64,000 nucleotides of DNA. It comes from Aurantimonas marianensis (lineage in GTDB: Bacteria; Pseudomonadota; Alphaproteobacteria; Rhizobiales; Rhizobiaceae). The notes under the pieces are model-generated. The model saw only the letters and a list, made by a program, of their open reading frames with translations, ran no database searches and was not told the origin of the DNA. The stretch spans positions 1 through 64,000 of the forward strand of contig NZ_JALHBS010000035.1 of the NCBI RefSeq assembly GCF_024195285.1, given 5' to 3'. The translations under genes and the position numbers were made by a program. Positions 37,043 through 46,910 of the stretch are shown here, one piece after another; positions within the stretch are counted from its first letter, which is position 1, and each line of letters begins with the position of its first letter.

Positions 37043-39406
37043 ATGGGAGCGGACGCGTCAAACGCGCCGGCAGGGGGACTTTTGTCCCGATTCGAGGCAT
37101 TACTAACCAGCAAGACAGAGATCGCCGGGCATGCCAAGATGTTGGCCGGTCCGACCTACGAAAGGCTCCTGCGCTCCGAAAAGACGCTCCGCCGGACCAT
37201 TCCCATCCTGATCATCCTGTTTCTGGCGATTGCCGCGATCGCACGCTTCGCGGCGCTCGTCGAAGAGCGCTTCGACCTTGAAGAGAGCGCGTCGCGCGAA
37301 CTCCAGATCGCGACGAAGCTGATGCGGACGGAAAGCCAGCTCGCCTACGCGTCCGATCCGAAGGTGGCAGACGCGAACGCGCTGCTGACGAGCGCCATTC
37401 CGGCCGCGCTGATCCGGCAGGGGCGTTTTGCTGTTGTCAGCAATGCCGGCGGGCTGATCACCGCGGTCATGCCGGGCTATGAGCACCTTCTCGGCGACGA
37501 TCTGATGCTCTTGCTGGACGAGTCGCAGGCGCTGCTGATGTTCGGGCAGCGCGCGGGGGTTCAGCATACCCGGTTCCAGGGCGAGGCCGCTCTTGTCGCA
37601 AGCGCGACTCTGGCCGGCGATCAGGGCACCATCACCTTTATCCAGCCGGATGCCGACCTGCTCGCCGAATGGCGCAAATCAGTCTCGCTGAACGTCACCC
37701 TCTTCGCCTTCACCAGCATCATCATGCTGGTCATTCTCTACGCTTATTTTCGTCAGGCGACGCGTGCCCAGGACGCCGACGCGCTGTATCTCGAGACACA
37801 TCGGAAGGTCGACACGGCCTTGTCGCGCGGCCAGTGCGGCCTTTGGGATTGGGACATCGCGCGCGGGCGAATGTACTGGTCGTGCTCGATGTACGAAATG
37901 CTCGGCCTGCAACCGACGGACAGCGTTCTTGCCTTCGGCGATGTCGCGCCCCTGCTTCACCCCGACGACGGCAACCTCCTGGATGTCGCCCGGAGCGTCG
38001 CCGCCGGCAAGATCACCAGCCTTGATCACAATTTCCGCATGCGCAGGAACGACGGCGCCTATGTCTGGCTCCGCGCGCGAGCCCAGGTGACGCGCACCGG
38101 CGAGAACGAGGTCCATTTGATCGGCATCGCGCTCGACGTCAGCGAGCAACAGGAACTCGCCCGCCTCACCGACGAAGCCAACAAGCAGCTCAACAGCGCG
38201 ATCGAGAACATCTCGGAAACCTTCGTCCTTTGCGACAACCGCAATCGCCTTGTCCTCTGTAATTCCAAATACCGCCAGACCTTCGGCCTCACCGAGGCGG
38301 ACGTCGCCCGTGGTACCCCGCTCCACGTGGTCATGGCCAAGGCCCGCAAGCCGATCGATAGCCACACGGTCACCAGTCCGGCATTCGCCGAAGGCGAGCG
38401 CGCCTCGGAGGCTCTGCTCGCCGACGGTCGCTGGCTGCTTCTGTCGGAACGGCGCACCGCCGACGGTGGTTTTGTCTCCATCGGCACCGACGTGACGCAG
38501 CTCAAGCTGCACCAGGCGCGCCTGTCGGATTCCGAGCGGCGCCTGATGGCGGTCATTGACGATCTGTCCGTGGCGCGCCGGGACGCGGAGAAGAAGGCGG
38601 TCCAACTGACGCAGCTGAACCAAAATTATGCCGTCGAGAAGGAGCGCGCGGAGGGCGCCTCACGTGCCAAGACGACGTTCCTCGCCAACATGTCGCATGA
38701 GCTGCGCACACCGCTCAACGCCATTCTCGGCTTCTCGGAGATCATGCGCCAAGGCACGTTCGGTCCGATCGGTTGCGAAAAATACGGCGAATACACGGAA
38801 GACATCCATCAAAGCGGGCACTATTTGCTGCGGCTCATCGACGACATCCTGGACATGGCAAAGATCGAGGCTGGGCGCCTCGTTCTCTCCCCCGAGCAAC
38901 TCGACCTCACCGAGATCGTCGCCGAGGCCACCAAGATCATCGAGGTCCAGGCCGAACAGAAGACGATCCGCTTCGAGGGAAGCGCCCCGAGCCGATTGCC
39001 GTTCCAGTCCGATCGCCGGGCGACCAAGCAGATACTTCTCAATCTCCTGTCCAACGCCGTCAAATTCACCGACCCGGGCGGCACGGTCCGGCTGCGCGTG
39101 CGGGCCGTAGGCGAGACCGCGCTGATTACGATCTCCGACACCGGCATGGGCATTCCGCAAGCCGCGCTGGCCAGCCTCTGCCGCCCGTTCGAGCAGATCG
39201 AGAACGAATTGACCCGCAGCAACAAGGGGACCGGGCTCGGCCTCGCCATCGCCCGGTCCCTCGTCGAGCTTCAGGGCGGCCGCATGCGGATCAGTTCGTG
39301 CATCGACGTCGGAACCGTCGTCGCGATCCGCCTGCCGGTCGCCCCGGCGGATTCATCCGACGTGCCGGCCGGGCAAGTCGAAGCTGCCGAAGCGCCGCGC
39401 GCCTGA
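37043..39406 (+). CDS. pleC: PAS sensor histidine kinase, PleC-like
   Basis: The 787-residue kinase has an N-terminal transmembrane helix (about 52-72), a periplasmic sensor part, a second helix near 220-240, two PAS regions and a catalytic core. The H-box is FLANMSHELRTPLNAILGF, followed by the N-box LLNLLSNAVKF and G-boxes SDTGMGIP and NKGTGLGLAIA. The LNAILGFSEIM motif and its place beside glnE match rhizobial PleC, which acts on DivK in the cell-cycle pathway that ends at CtrA. ATG at 37043 follows GAGGGG. It converges with glnE. Confidence 0.85.
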   Translation: MGADASNAPAGGLLSRFEALLTSKTEIAGHAKMLAGPTYERLLRSEKTLRRTIPILIILFLAIAAIARFAALVEERFDLEESASRELQIATKLMRTESQLAYASDPKVADANALLTSAIPAALIRQGRFAVVSNAGGLITAVMPGYEHLLGDDLMLLLDESQALLMFGQRAGVQHTRFQGEAALVASATLAGDQGTITFIQPDADLLAEWRKSVSLNVTLFAFTSIIMLVILYAYFRQATRAQDADALYLETHRKVDTALSRGQCGLWDWDIARGRMYWSCSMYEMLGLQPTDSVLAFGDVAPLLHPDDGNLLDVARSVAAGKITSLDHNFRMRRNDGAYVWLRARAQVTRTGENEVHLIGIALDVSEQQELARLTDEANKQLNSAIENISETFVLCDNRNRLVLCNSKYRQTFGLTEADVARGTPLHVVMAKARKPIDSHTVTSPAFAEGERASEALLADGRWLLLSERRTADGGFVSIGTDVTQLKLHQARLSDSERRLMAVIDDLSVARRDAEKKAVQLTQLNQNYAVEKERAEGASRAKTTFLANMSHELRTPLNAILGFSEIMRQGTFGPIGCEKYGEYTEDIHQSGHYLLRLIDDILDMAKIEAGRLVLSPEQLDLTEIVAEATKIIEVQAEQKTIRFEGSAPSRLPFQSDRRATKQILLNLLSNAVKFTDPGGTVRLRVRAVGETALITISDTGMGIPQAALASLCRPFEQIENELTRSNKGTGLGLAIARSLVELQGGRMRISSCIDVGTVVAIRLPVAPADSSDVPAGQVEAAEAPRA

Positions 39407-39419
39407 CCGGATCTGAAGC

Positions 39420-42400
39420 TCAGGCCCGGTGCCGCGCCGAGGTGGCTGCCTCGGTCCGCGCCTCGTTCGAAGTCGCGGCGGGCAACAGCGCATCGAAGAC
39501 GGTCCGGACGGCGGCCGCCGTTTCCGCCAGAAGCGGCTCCAGCGCATCCGTTCCGTCAGCCTCCAGCGCCCGAACCAGGCGGTCGGCAAGACCGGGCGGC
39601 AAGTCCTTTACCCGGTGAACATCGCCTGGCCCCAGCCGTAGGATCTGGGTGACGCAGGTATAGCAGCGCATAGCGGCCGCCAGATCGCACCCCGCCTCGA
39701 TACCCGCGGCCAGATCGGCCGCATCGAGGACGTCCGCCGTCGGCGCCCCGACAAGATCGAGATCGGCGCGACCGGTCAGCAGGGCCCACTGCGCCAGGAA
39801 TTCCAGATCGATGAGGCCGCCGGGCCTAAGCTTGAGATCGAGCGCTCCCTTCGCCGGCTTGTCGCGCTCGATGCGCCGGCGCATGTCGCCGACATCATGG
39901 CTCGTCGTCGACTCCTCGCGCGGTTGCGACAGGATATCGCGTACGGTGCGGGTCACCTCGGCGCAAAGCTTCGGGTCACCGGCGATCGGTCGGGAACGGG
40001 TCAGCGCCATCCGTTCCCAGGTCCAGGCCTCGTCGAACTGATAGCGGCGGAACGAGTCGATACGGGTCGCCAGCGGCCCCATATTGCCCGAGGGACGCAG
40101 TCTGAAATCAACCTCGTAAAGCACCCCCTCGCGCATCGGGATCGTCAACGCAGCGATCAAGCGTTGTGTCAGGCGGGCAAAATAAAGGCCCGGCGACAAA
40201 GGCTTTTCGCCGTCCGATTCCTCGACCGCTTCAGCATGGTCGTAAAGCAGGATCAGGTCGACATCAGAGCCGGCCGTCAGCTCCCGACTACCGAGCCGAC
40301 CCATGCCGAGCAGCGCGATTCGCGCACCGGCGACATGACCATGACGCGCGGCAAAGGCTTGCGTGACGGCGTTCAACGTCGCCTCGAGCACCACGTCGGC
40401 GATGTTCGAGAAGGCCAGTCCGGCTTCGCCAACGTCGACCACGCCGCTCAGCAACCGGGCCCCGACCAGGAACCGCTGTTCCGACGCGAAGATGCGCAGT
40501 CGGGCAAGCACATCCTCATAGCCGTCGGCCTCGGTCAGGAACATCGCCAGACGTTCCGACATCAGTTCGCGGTCCGGCACCTCGTCGAAAAAGGCTGGAT
40601 CGAGAAGCGCGTCGAAGACGTGCGGGCGCGCGGCGATCGTGTCGCGCAACGCCGGCGCCGACGTGATGATCAGGGCGAGGAGGTCGAGGACGCGCGGGTT
40701 GGAGGCGATCAGCGAAAAGAACTGAATCCCCGACGGCAGCCCGGCCAGAAACGTGTCGAAGGCGGCGATGGCGCCGTCGGGGTCTTTCGCGCCCGAAAAC
40801 GCCTTCAGCAACATCGGCAAGACCTTGACCATATGTTCTCTGGCGGTTTCCGAACGGGTAGCGCGATAGCGCCCGTAACTCCACGAACGCACGATCCTGG
40901 CAACGTCCGCCGCGCGGGAAAAGCCGAGTTCGCTCAGCCGGGCGAGGGCCTGCGGATCGTCGTCGCTGGCCAGCAATCCCTTGAAACCCGCCTCCTCGAT
41001 CGCACTCGTCTCGCGGTCGCGTCCGTCACTGAACAGCCGCGTGTAACGACGGTCGACCCGGCTTAGCTGCGCCAGCAGCGCCTTGGAAAACGCCGCGCGA
41101 TCCTCGAAGGCCGCGAGGCGGGCGATCCGCTCGAGCCCCGCGTCATTGTCCGGCAAAGTGTGGCTCTGTTCGTCGGCGACCATCTGGATGCAGTGCTCGA
41201 TGCGGCGAAGAAACCAGTAGTCCGAAACCAGTTCGGCCTCCGTCTCCGCCGCGATCCACCCCCCGGCGGCGAGTTCGGCGAGCGCCTTGTCGGTGCGGCG
41301 TTGGCGCAGCCTGGGCGCGCGGCCACCCGCGATCAACTGCTGGGCCTGGACGAAGAACTCGACCTCTCTGATACCGCCGCGTCCAAGCTTCACATTGTGC
41401 CCGGCAACGCCGATATCGTCGAAGCCTCGATGCCGGTCGATGCGGGTCTTCATCGCCTGGATGTCGGCGATCGCGGCGAAGTCGAGATATTTTCGCCAGA
41501 CGAAGGGGGTCAATTCCTGAAGGAACGCTTCTCCCGCGGCGCGGTCACCCGCGATCGGTCGCGCCTTGATCATCGCGGCCCGTTCCCAGTTGCGCCCGCT
41601 ACCCTCGTAATAGGTGAGCGCGGTGTCGACCGAGATCGCCAGCGGCATCGCGCCCGGATCCGGCCGCAGCCGCAGGTCGGTGCGAAACACATAGCCGTCG
41701 GCCGTGCTCTCGCCGACGATCCGCACCAGTCGGCGCACCAGTTTGGACAATGTGTCCACCGCTTCCACCGGGTCGGCACAGATGCCAGCCGATTCCTCGA
41801 AGAAGACGATGAGGTCGACGTCGCTGGAATAGTTGAGCTCACCGCCGCCCAGCTTGCCCATGCCGAGAACGAACAGCCCGCAATCCGTCTCCGGATCTTC
41901 CGGATGCCGCAGCACCAGCTTGCCGGAGCGATGGGCCTCGGCAAGACAGAACCGCACCGCGGCGCCAATCGCGGCCTCGGCGAGATCGGACAGGTCCGCC
42001 GTCGTCTCGGCGGGCGTCGCGGCCCCGAACAGATCCCGCAGGGCAATCAGCAAGGAGACCTCGCGCTTGACCAGCCGAAGCTCTTTCATCAGAGCGCTTT
42101 CGCCCTGATCCGTCGCGGGCGGTTTTCGCAACGTTGCGATCCGCTCGGCGATACGATCCCTCGCGTCCTGGCCGAACAACGCCTCCAGCCATTCGGGATG
42201 CTGCTGCATCTGGTTGTTCAGATAGGATGAAAGGTCGAGCACCGCCCCGAGCCGTTCGACCTGCGGCCCGCCGGCCGTGAGTAGCGCCGCAAGCCTCGGG
42301 CACTCCCGCGCCTCGGCTGCGGTCTTCAGATCGGCGAGCCACGCCGCCGCCTTGTCCGGGTCCAGCGGCGCCAATCGGTGACCGCCGCCGATCCCGAGAC

Positions 42401-42422
42401 CGCTTGCCTCATCCTTCGCCAT
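39420..42422 (-). CDS. glnE: Bifunctional glutamine synthetase adenylyltransferase/deadenylase
   Basis: GlnE adds AMP to, or removes it from, glutamine synthetase in response to PII. The 1000-residue protein has two nucleotidyltransferase domains: an N-terminal one with GMGKLGGGELNYSSDVDLIV and a C-terminal one with GMGRLGSRELTAGSDVDLIL, plus the GGIREVEFFVQ and LRPGGLIDLEFLAQ blocks. The start overlaps the end of the upstream histidine-kinase gene by 14 bases, so the three genes regulator-kinase-glnE are probably one operon. Nothing is missing. Confidence 0.96.
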   Translation of the reverse strand: MAKDEASGLGIGGGHRLAPLDPDKAAAWLADLKTAAEARECPRLAALLTAGGPQVERLGAVLDLSSYLNNQMQQHPEWLEALFGQDARDRIAERIATLRKPPATDQGESALMKELRLVKREVSLLIALRDLFGAATPAETTADLSDLAEAAIGAAVRFCLAEAHRSGKLVLRHPEDPETDCGLFVLGMGKLGGGELNYSSDVDLIVFFEESAGICADPVEAVDTLSKLVRRLVRIVGESTADGYVFRTDLRLRPDPGAMPLAISVDTALTYYEGSGRNWERAAMIKARPIAGDRAAGEAFLQELTPFVWRKYLDFAAIADIQAMKTRIDRHRGFDDIGVAGHNVKLGRGGIREVEFFVQAQQLIAGGRAPRLRQRRTDKALAELAAGGWIAAETEAELVSDYWFLRRIEHCIQMVADEQSHTLPDNDAGLERIARLAAFEDRAAFSKALLAQLSRVDRRYTRLFSDGRDRETSAIEEAGFKGLLASDDDPQALARLSELGFSRAADVARIVRSWSYGRYRATRSETAREHMVKVLPMLLKAFSGAKDPDGAIAAFDTFLAGLPSGIQFFSLIASNPRVLDLLALIITSAPALRDTIAARPHVFDALLDPAFFDEVPDRELMSERLAMFLTEADGYEDVLARLRIFASEQRFLVGARLLSGVVDVGEAGLAFSNIADVVLEATLNAVTQAFAARHGHVAGARIALLGMGRLGSRELTAGSDVDLILLYDHAEAVEESDGEKPLSPGLYFARLTQRLIAALTIPMREGVLYEVDFRLRPSGNMGPLATRIDSFRRYQFDEAWTWERMALTRSRPIAGDPKLCAEVTRTVRDILSQPREESTTSHDVGDMRRRIERDKPAKGALDLKLRPGGLIDLEFLAQWALLTGRADLDLVGAPTADVLDAADLAAGIEAGCDLAAAMRCYTCVTQILRLGPGDVHRVKDLPPGLADRLVRALEADGTDALEPLLAETAAAVRTVFDALLPAATSNEARTEAATSARHRA

Positions 42423-43821
42423 CCAGAAGCGTCTTTCCGTCCAGAGGAAACTCCAGGATCACTGTAAGGCCCGGAGCGGCATCCTCAAGCGTCAACGTCC
42501 CGCCATGCACGCGGGCGATCGCCTGAACCAGCGAAAGGCCGAGACCGGAGCCGGGCAGCGAGCGGCTCTGGTCGAGACGATAGAAACGCTCCAGCACCCG
42601 CTCGCGCTGTTCGGCGGGGATGCCGGGGCCATTGTCCGAGACCGTCAGCCGGCACAGGTCACCCACCTGCGCGAGCCGGATCGTGATCACGGTGGCGCCA
42701 TCGCCGGCGGCGTATTTCAGGGCGTTGTCGAGAAGATTGGACAGCGCCTGAGCGATCAGTTCCCGGCTGACCGAGGCAACCACCGGCGCGCCCGCGTCGA
42801 TGACCAGGCGGGCACCGGCCTCTTCGGCCAGAGGTTCGTAGAGTTCACCGACATCGGCGACGATCGTGGCGATATCGACGCGATCCTTGAGAACCGGGTG
42901 CGAGCCGGCTTCGACCCGCGAGATCATCAAGAGCGCGTCGAAGGTGCGGATCATCTGGTCCGCCTCGGCGATCGTGCCTTCCAGCGCCTCGCGCGGATCG
43001 CCCTCGCCGGAAGTCGCCGTCAGCGCCGCCTCGGCCCGGCTGCGCAACCGCGTCAGCGGCGTCTTGAGATCATGCGCGATATTGTCGGAAACCTGGCGAA
43101 GCCCCTCCTGCAAAAGGGCGACCCGCGCCAGGAGCGTGTTGAGGTTTTCCGACAAGCGATCGAACTCGTCGCCCGCGCCGGTTACCGGCAGCCGCTCGGT
43201 CAGGTCGCCGGCCAGAATGCGGGCACTCGCCGCGGACATGCGGTCGAGACGCTGCAGGGCGCGGCGACCAACCAGCAGCCACGCGAACAGCGCGCCTGCT
43301 CCCATCAATGCAAGCGCCAGGATCAGCGCGCTGCGGACGATCTGTCGAAAGCGTTCCTGTTCGGTCTGATCGCGCCCGACGAGCACGCGCATGCCGTTCG
43401 GCAGGCTGACGACCTCGGCAAGCGCGAGATGATAGCGGTCGGCGCCGTTCTCGGCGAAACGCTCATAGGCGAAGACGTTATCGGTGAAGCCCGGCTCGTC
43501 GAGGACACCGGCCTGCAGGTTTTCCACATTGCCGGCGATGATGCGGCCGGTCGCGTCGGTGACCAGATAGAGCGAGGCACCGGGTTGGCGGGCCCGGCGG
43601 TCGACCGTGCGCACGAGGCCGATGATCCCGTTGGTGCGATAGACCTGGGCAAGGTCGCTGAGCTCCTCGGAAATCGCCGTGCGGCTCTGGCTCTCCAGGA
43701 TTCCCGACGCAGTGGCGGTAACATAGAAGACGAGGATGATCGCGAAGACGGCGAAAAGCAGCAGATAGACGGCCGACATGCGGACGGCCGTCATGCGCAT
43801 CAGCGCCCTCAGTCGGTCCAT
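42409..43821 (-). CDS. Sensor histidine kinase paired with the OmpR-type regulator upstream
   Basis: The 470-residue kinase has a transmembrane helix at about 14-36, a periplasmic sensor of about 130 residues, a second helix near 165-190, a HAMP linker (RLDRMSAASARILAGDL), an H-box DNIAHDLKTPLTRLRSR and a catalytic ATPase domain with SDNGPGIP and GSGLGLSLVQAIA. It lies 22 bases after the regulator gene and overlaps glnE. The same order next to glnE and degP is found in other rhizobia; an envelope-related signal is a guess from the degP neighbour. Confidence 0.9.
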   Translation of the reverse strand: MDRLRALMRMTAVRMSAVYLLLFAVFAIILVFYVTATASGILESQSRTAISEELSDLAQVYRTNGIIGLVRTVDRRARQPGASLYLVTDATGRIIAGNVENLQAGVLDEPGFTDNVFAYERFAENGADRYHLALAEVVSLPNGMRVLVGRDQTEQERFRQIVRSALILALALMGAGALFAWLLVGRRALQRLDRMSAASARILAGDLTERLPVTGAGDEFDRLSENLNTLLARVALLQEGLRQVSDNIAHDLKTPLTRLRSRAEAALTATSGEGDPREALEGTIAEADQMIRTFDALLMISRVEAGSHPVLKDRVDIATIVADVGELYEPLAEEAGARLVIDAGAPVVASVSRELIAQALSNLLDNALKYAAGDGATVITIRLAQVGDLCRLTVSDNGPGIPAEQRERVLERFYRLDQSRSLPGSGLGLSLVQAIARVHGGTLTLEDAAPGLTVILEFPLDGKTLLDGEG

Positions 43822-43843
43822 GCCGGAACCCCTCCCGCCACGC

Positions 43844-44560
43844 CTATTCGACGGACCGCATGATGTAGCCGGAGCCGCGAACGGTATGCAGCAGCGACGA
43901 ACCGAAATCCCGCTCGATCTTCGAGCGCAGTCGCGAGATATGAACGTCGATGACGTTGGTCTGCGGATCGAAATGATAGTCCCAGACGTTTTCCAGAAGC
44001 ATGGTCCGGGTCACGACCTGGTTGGCGTGCTTCATCAGATATTCGAGCAGACGAAACTCGCGCGGCTGCAGTATGATCGTCTTGCCGGACCGTCGCACCT
44101 CATGGGACAGGCGGTCGAGTTCGAGATCTCCGACGCGGTAGCTGGTCTCGACATCCTTGCCGCCGCGGCGTCGACCGAGCACTTCGACCCGGGCCAGCAA
44201 TTCTGAAAAGGCGAAGGGCTTGGCCAGATAGTCGTCGCCCCCGGCCCTCAAGCCCGTGACACGGTCGTCCACCTGACCCAGGGCCGAGAGGATCAGCGCC
44301 GGCGTTCCGTCGCCCTTCTCGCGCAGCCCCGATATCACCGAGAGGCCATCACGCTCCGGCAACATGCGATCGACGATCAACACGTCGTAGGAGCGGCTGT
44401 CGGCCATGTGGAAGCCGGTCTCGCCATCGGCGGCGTGGTCGGCCACATGTCCGGCCTCGCGCAGCGCCTTGACCAGATACGCCGCCGCCTCGCGGTCGTC
44501 TTCGATGATCAGGATGCGCATGGATTCGGTCGATGCTTCAAGGGCCGTGGAAGAGGACAT
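43844..44560 (-). CDS. OmpR-family response regulator
   Basis: The 238-residue regulator has a receiver domain (ILIIEDDREAAAYL, phospho-Asp in VLIVDRMLPERDG, KPFAFSELLARV) and a winged-helix DNA-binding domain (LQPREFRLLEYLM, LLENVWDYHFDPQTNVIDVHI). ATG at 44560 is preferred since GGGAG lies 7 bases upstream; an inner ATG at 44521 would drop a 13-residue Ser/Thr/Glu leader but has no ribosome-binding site. The gene leads the regulator-kinase-glnE operon and is separated from degP by a strong terminator. Confidence 0.9.
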   Translation of the reverse strand: MSSSTALEASTESMRILIIEDDREAAAYLVKALREAGHVADHAADGETGFHMADSRSYDVLIVDRMLPERDGLSVISGLREKGDGTPALILSALGQVDDRVTGLRAGGDDYLAKPFAFSELLARVEVLGRRRGGKDVETSYRVGDLELDRLSHEVRRSGKTIILQPREFRLLEYLMKHANQVVTRTMLLENVWDYHFDPQTNVIDVHISRLRSKIERDFGSSLLHTVRGSGYIMRSVE

Positions 44561-44592
44561 GGTCAGCTCCCTTATCTGATCCCTTATGGGCA

Positions 44593-44651
44593 AAAGAAAA
44601 GCGGCGAAGGTGCGAAGGCAGCTCAATGCGAGCTGTCCGCCCCTTCGCCGC
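44593..44651 (-). terminator. Intrinsic terminator after degP
   Basis: A 10-bp perfect stem (GCGGCGAAGG at 44601-44610 with CCTTCGCCGC at 44642-44651) contains a second inner stem (CAGCT/AGCTG). On the minus strand it is followed by TTTTCTTTTG. It lies about 50 bases past the degP stop and 30 bases before the regulator start. Confidence 0.85.
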
Positions 44652-44702
44652 GCATCTGGAACGGGCCGGAAACCGGTAAAGGTCCCCGACCCGCGGCAAA
44701 CA

Positions 44703-46223
44703 TCAGCCCTTGTCGATGGGCAAGGCCACGAAGCGGTTCTGGTCGCCGTTCTTCAGCTGGAAGAGCGCGGCCTTGCGTCCGTTTTTCGAGGCATCCTTGA
44801 TCGCCGCCTCCACGTCCTTCTGGTCCGAGACGTCCTTGCCGTTGACGGTGACGATGACGTCACCGGCTTCGACGCCCTTGTCGGCAGCCGAGGAATCCGG
44901 CTCGACGTCGGTGACGACGACGCCCTTGCCGTCCTCGGACGGCACCAAGGTCAGACCATAGCCGGACAGCGAGGACGGGTTGACCGGCACCTTGCGATTG
45001 CTGGATTCTTCAGCCGATGACGCCTCGTCGAGGCTGGCGAGATTGCCGAGCTGGACGGAAATATCTTCCGCCTCACCGTCGCGCCAGACTGTGATGTCCA
45101 CCTCGGTGTTCGGCTTGTAGTTGCCGATCTTGCGCGCCAGTTCGCGCGGGCCGTCCACCGTCTGCCCGTCAACCGCCGTGATGACGTCGCCGGTCGCGAT
45201 TCCGGCCTTCGACGCCGGCGTCTCGTTGTCCGGCAGCGTGACGATCGCGCCCTTGTCGTCGGAAAGCCCGACCGCCTCGGCGATGTCCTCAGTGACGGCG
45301 GCGATCTGAACACCCAGCCAGCCGCGCTCGACATTGCCGTCCTCGCGCAGCGAGGCGATGACGTCCTTCGCGACCGAAGCGGGGATGGCGAAGGCGATGC
45401 CGACATTGCCGCCCGAGGGCGAGAAGATCGCCGTGTTGACGCCGATGACCTTGCCGTCGAGGCCGAAGGCCGGGCCGCCGGAATTGCCGCGGTTCACGGC
45501 CGCGTCGATCTGCAGGAAGTCGTCATAGGGACCGGCGCCGATGTCGCGGCCGCGCGCCGAAACGATACCCGCCGTGACCGAGCCGCCGAGGCCGAACGGA
45601 TTGCCGACGGCAACGACCCAGTCGCCGATGCGAACCGCGTCGTCATCGCCGAACTCGACATAGGTGAACTTGCTGTCGTCGCTGTCGACCTTGAGCAGCG
45701 CGAGATCGGTTCGCTTGTCCGTGCCAATCAGCCGGGCGTCGTATTCCGTACCGTCATCCATGACGACGGTGTATTTGCTGCCGTCACCGACCACGTGATT
45801 GTTCGTGACCAGATAGCCATCGTCGGAGATGAAGAAGCCGGACCCCTGGCCCATCGCCTGGCGCGGCTGGCGGCGCGGTCGCATGCCGTCGGGCATGCCG
45901 TTCTGGCCGGGCATGTCGAAGAAGCGGCGGAGAGGATGGTCCTCGGGCAGATTGTCGAAGGGGCTCGCCATATCCCGACCGCTGGAAACCGTCGGCGAGA
46001 TGTCCTGCGTCACCCGCACAGATACCACCGCCGGGGAGACCTTCTCGACCACATCGGCGAAACCGAAGTTCTGGGCCGGTGCCTCGATCTGGACCGGCTG
46101 GGCGAATACCGGCACGGTGTTGGTTACAACGCCTCCGGAAAAGGCCAGTCCGGCCACGCCGGCGGCCAGCGCACCGGCGATCAGACCGCCGCGCTTGGTC
46201 TTGCTCTTCGTCTCGTTCCGCAT
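44703..46223 (-). CDS. degP: DegP/HtrA-family periplasmic serine protease (Do)
   Basis: The 506-residue protease and chaperone clears misfolded envelope proteins. A signal/anchor segment at about 13-32 is followed by the trypsin-like domain with the catalytic triad His (TNNHVVG), Asp (RTDLALLKV) and Ser (NRGNSGGPAFG), then two PDZ domains. The second PDZ ends KNGDQNRFVALPIDKG. ATG at 46223 follows AAGGG; the longer frame to 46250 adds nine non-conserved residues. The gene sits between the cytochrome c maturation operon and a two-component system, and has its own terminator. Confidence 0.95.
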   Translation of the reverse strand: MRNETKSKTKRGGLIAGALAAGVAGLAFSGGVVTNTVPVFAQPVQIEAPAQNFGFADVVEKVSPAVVSVRVTQDISPTVSSGRDMASPFDNLPEDHPLRRFFDMPGQNGMPDGMRPRRQPRQAMGQGSGFFISDDGYLVTNNHVVGDGSKYTVVMDDGTEYDARLIGTDKRTDLALLKVDSDDSKFTYVEFGDDDAVRIGDWVVAVGNPFGLGGSVTAGIVSARGRDIGAGPYDDFLQIDAAVNRGNSGGPAFGLDGKVIGVNTAIFSPSGGNVGIAFAIPASVAKDVIASLREDGNVERGWLGVQIAAVTEDIAEAVGLSDDKGAIVTLPDNETPASKAGIATGDVITAVDGQTVDGPRELARKIGNYKPNTEVDITVWRDGEAEDISVQLGNLASLDEASSAEESSNRKVPVNPSSLSGYGLTLVPSEDGKGVVVTDVEPDSSAADKGVEAGDVIVTVNGKDVSDQKDVEAAIKDASKNGRKAALFQLKNGDQNRFVALPIDKG

Positions 46224-46412
46224 CGGAAACCCTTTCGTCTGGTAGTCCAAATCCCAGGCGGACCGGCGTTAACACCGCACCCGCCATCGATGCGACCAGA
46301 GATAGGGTTCCCGAGGTTACAGGAGCTTTTCGGCTGCGTGAAATCTTCGTAAGGTTGTGACGCGACCACGAACGCAGGTCGGCACGGTCGCCTCCGCTCC
46401 GCTGATTTTTAC

Positions 46413-46907
46413 CTACCGCCTTGCTTCGACCACATCGGCGATGGCCGCTTCCTCTTCGGCCGAAAGCTTCGGCGGCGTGCCGCTTTCACTCCGACGGTTG
46501 CGTAGGGCCCTCAGAGCAAACCCGATGCCGCCGAGAAGCAGGATGATCGGCGCGCCCCAGAGCGCCAGCGTCGCCCAGTCGAAACGCGGCTTGAGCAACA
46601 CGAACGCACCGTAACGCGACACCAGGTAATCGAGGACCTCCTCGTTGGTGTCGCCGGCGACGAGGCGCTCGCGGACGAGAACGCGCAGATCCTTGGCCAG
46701 ATCGGCGTCGGAATCGTCGATCGACTGGTTCTGGCAGACAAGGCAGCGCAGACCGGCCGAAAGCTCCCGCGCCCGGGCTTCGAGCACTGGATCGCTCAAC
46801 ACCTCGTCGGGATTGACCGCGAAGGCCGGCCCGACAGTAAGCCCGCCCGGCAACAGCATGGCGAGCAGGGCGAAGACCGAAAACAGGTGCCGAACGCGCC
46901 GAACCAT
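46413..46907 (-). CDS. ccmH: Cytochrome c maturation protein CcmH
   Basis: The 164-residue protein (CycL in rhizobia) is a membrane-anchored thioredoxin-like factor that reduces apocytochrome c heme-binding thiols. The signature [19 protein letters not shown] is near residue 53. A signal anchor lies at the N-terminus and one transmembrane helix at about 113-132. It is the last gene of ccmI-E-F-H, 3 bases after ccmF. Confidence 0.96.
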   Translation of the reverse strand: MVRRVRHLFSVFALLAMLLPGGLTVGPAFAVNPDEVLSDPVLEARARELSAGLRCLVCQNQSIDDSDADLAKDLRVLVRERLVAGDTNEEVLDYLVSRYGAFVLLKPRFDWATLALWGAPIILLLGGIGFALRALRNRRSESGTPPKLSAEEEAAIADVVEARR

Positions 46908-46910
46908 GGC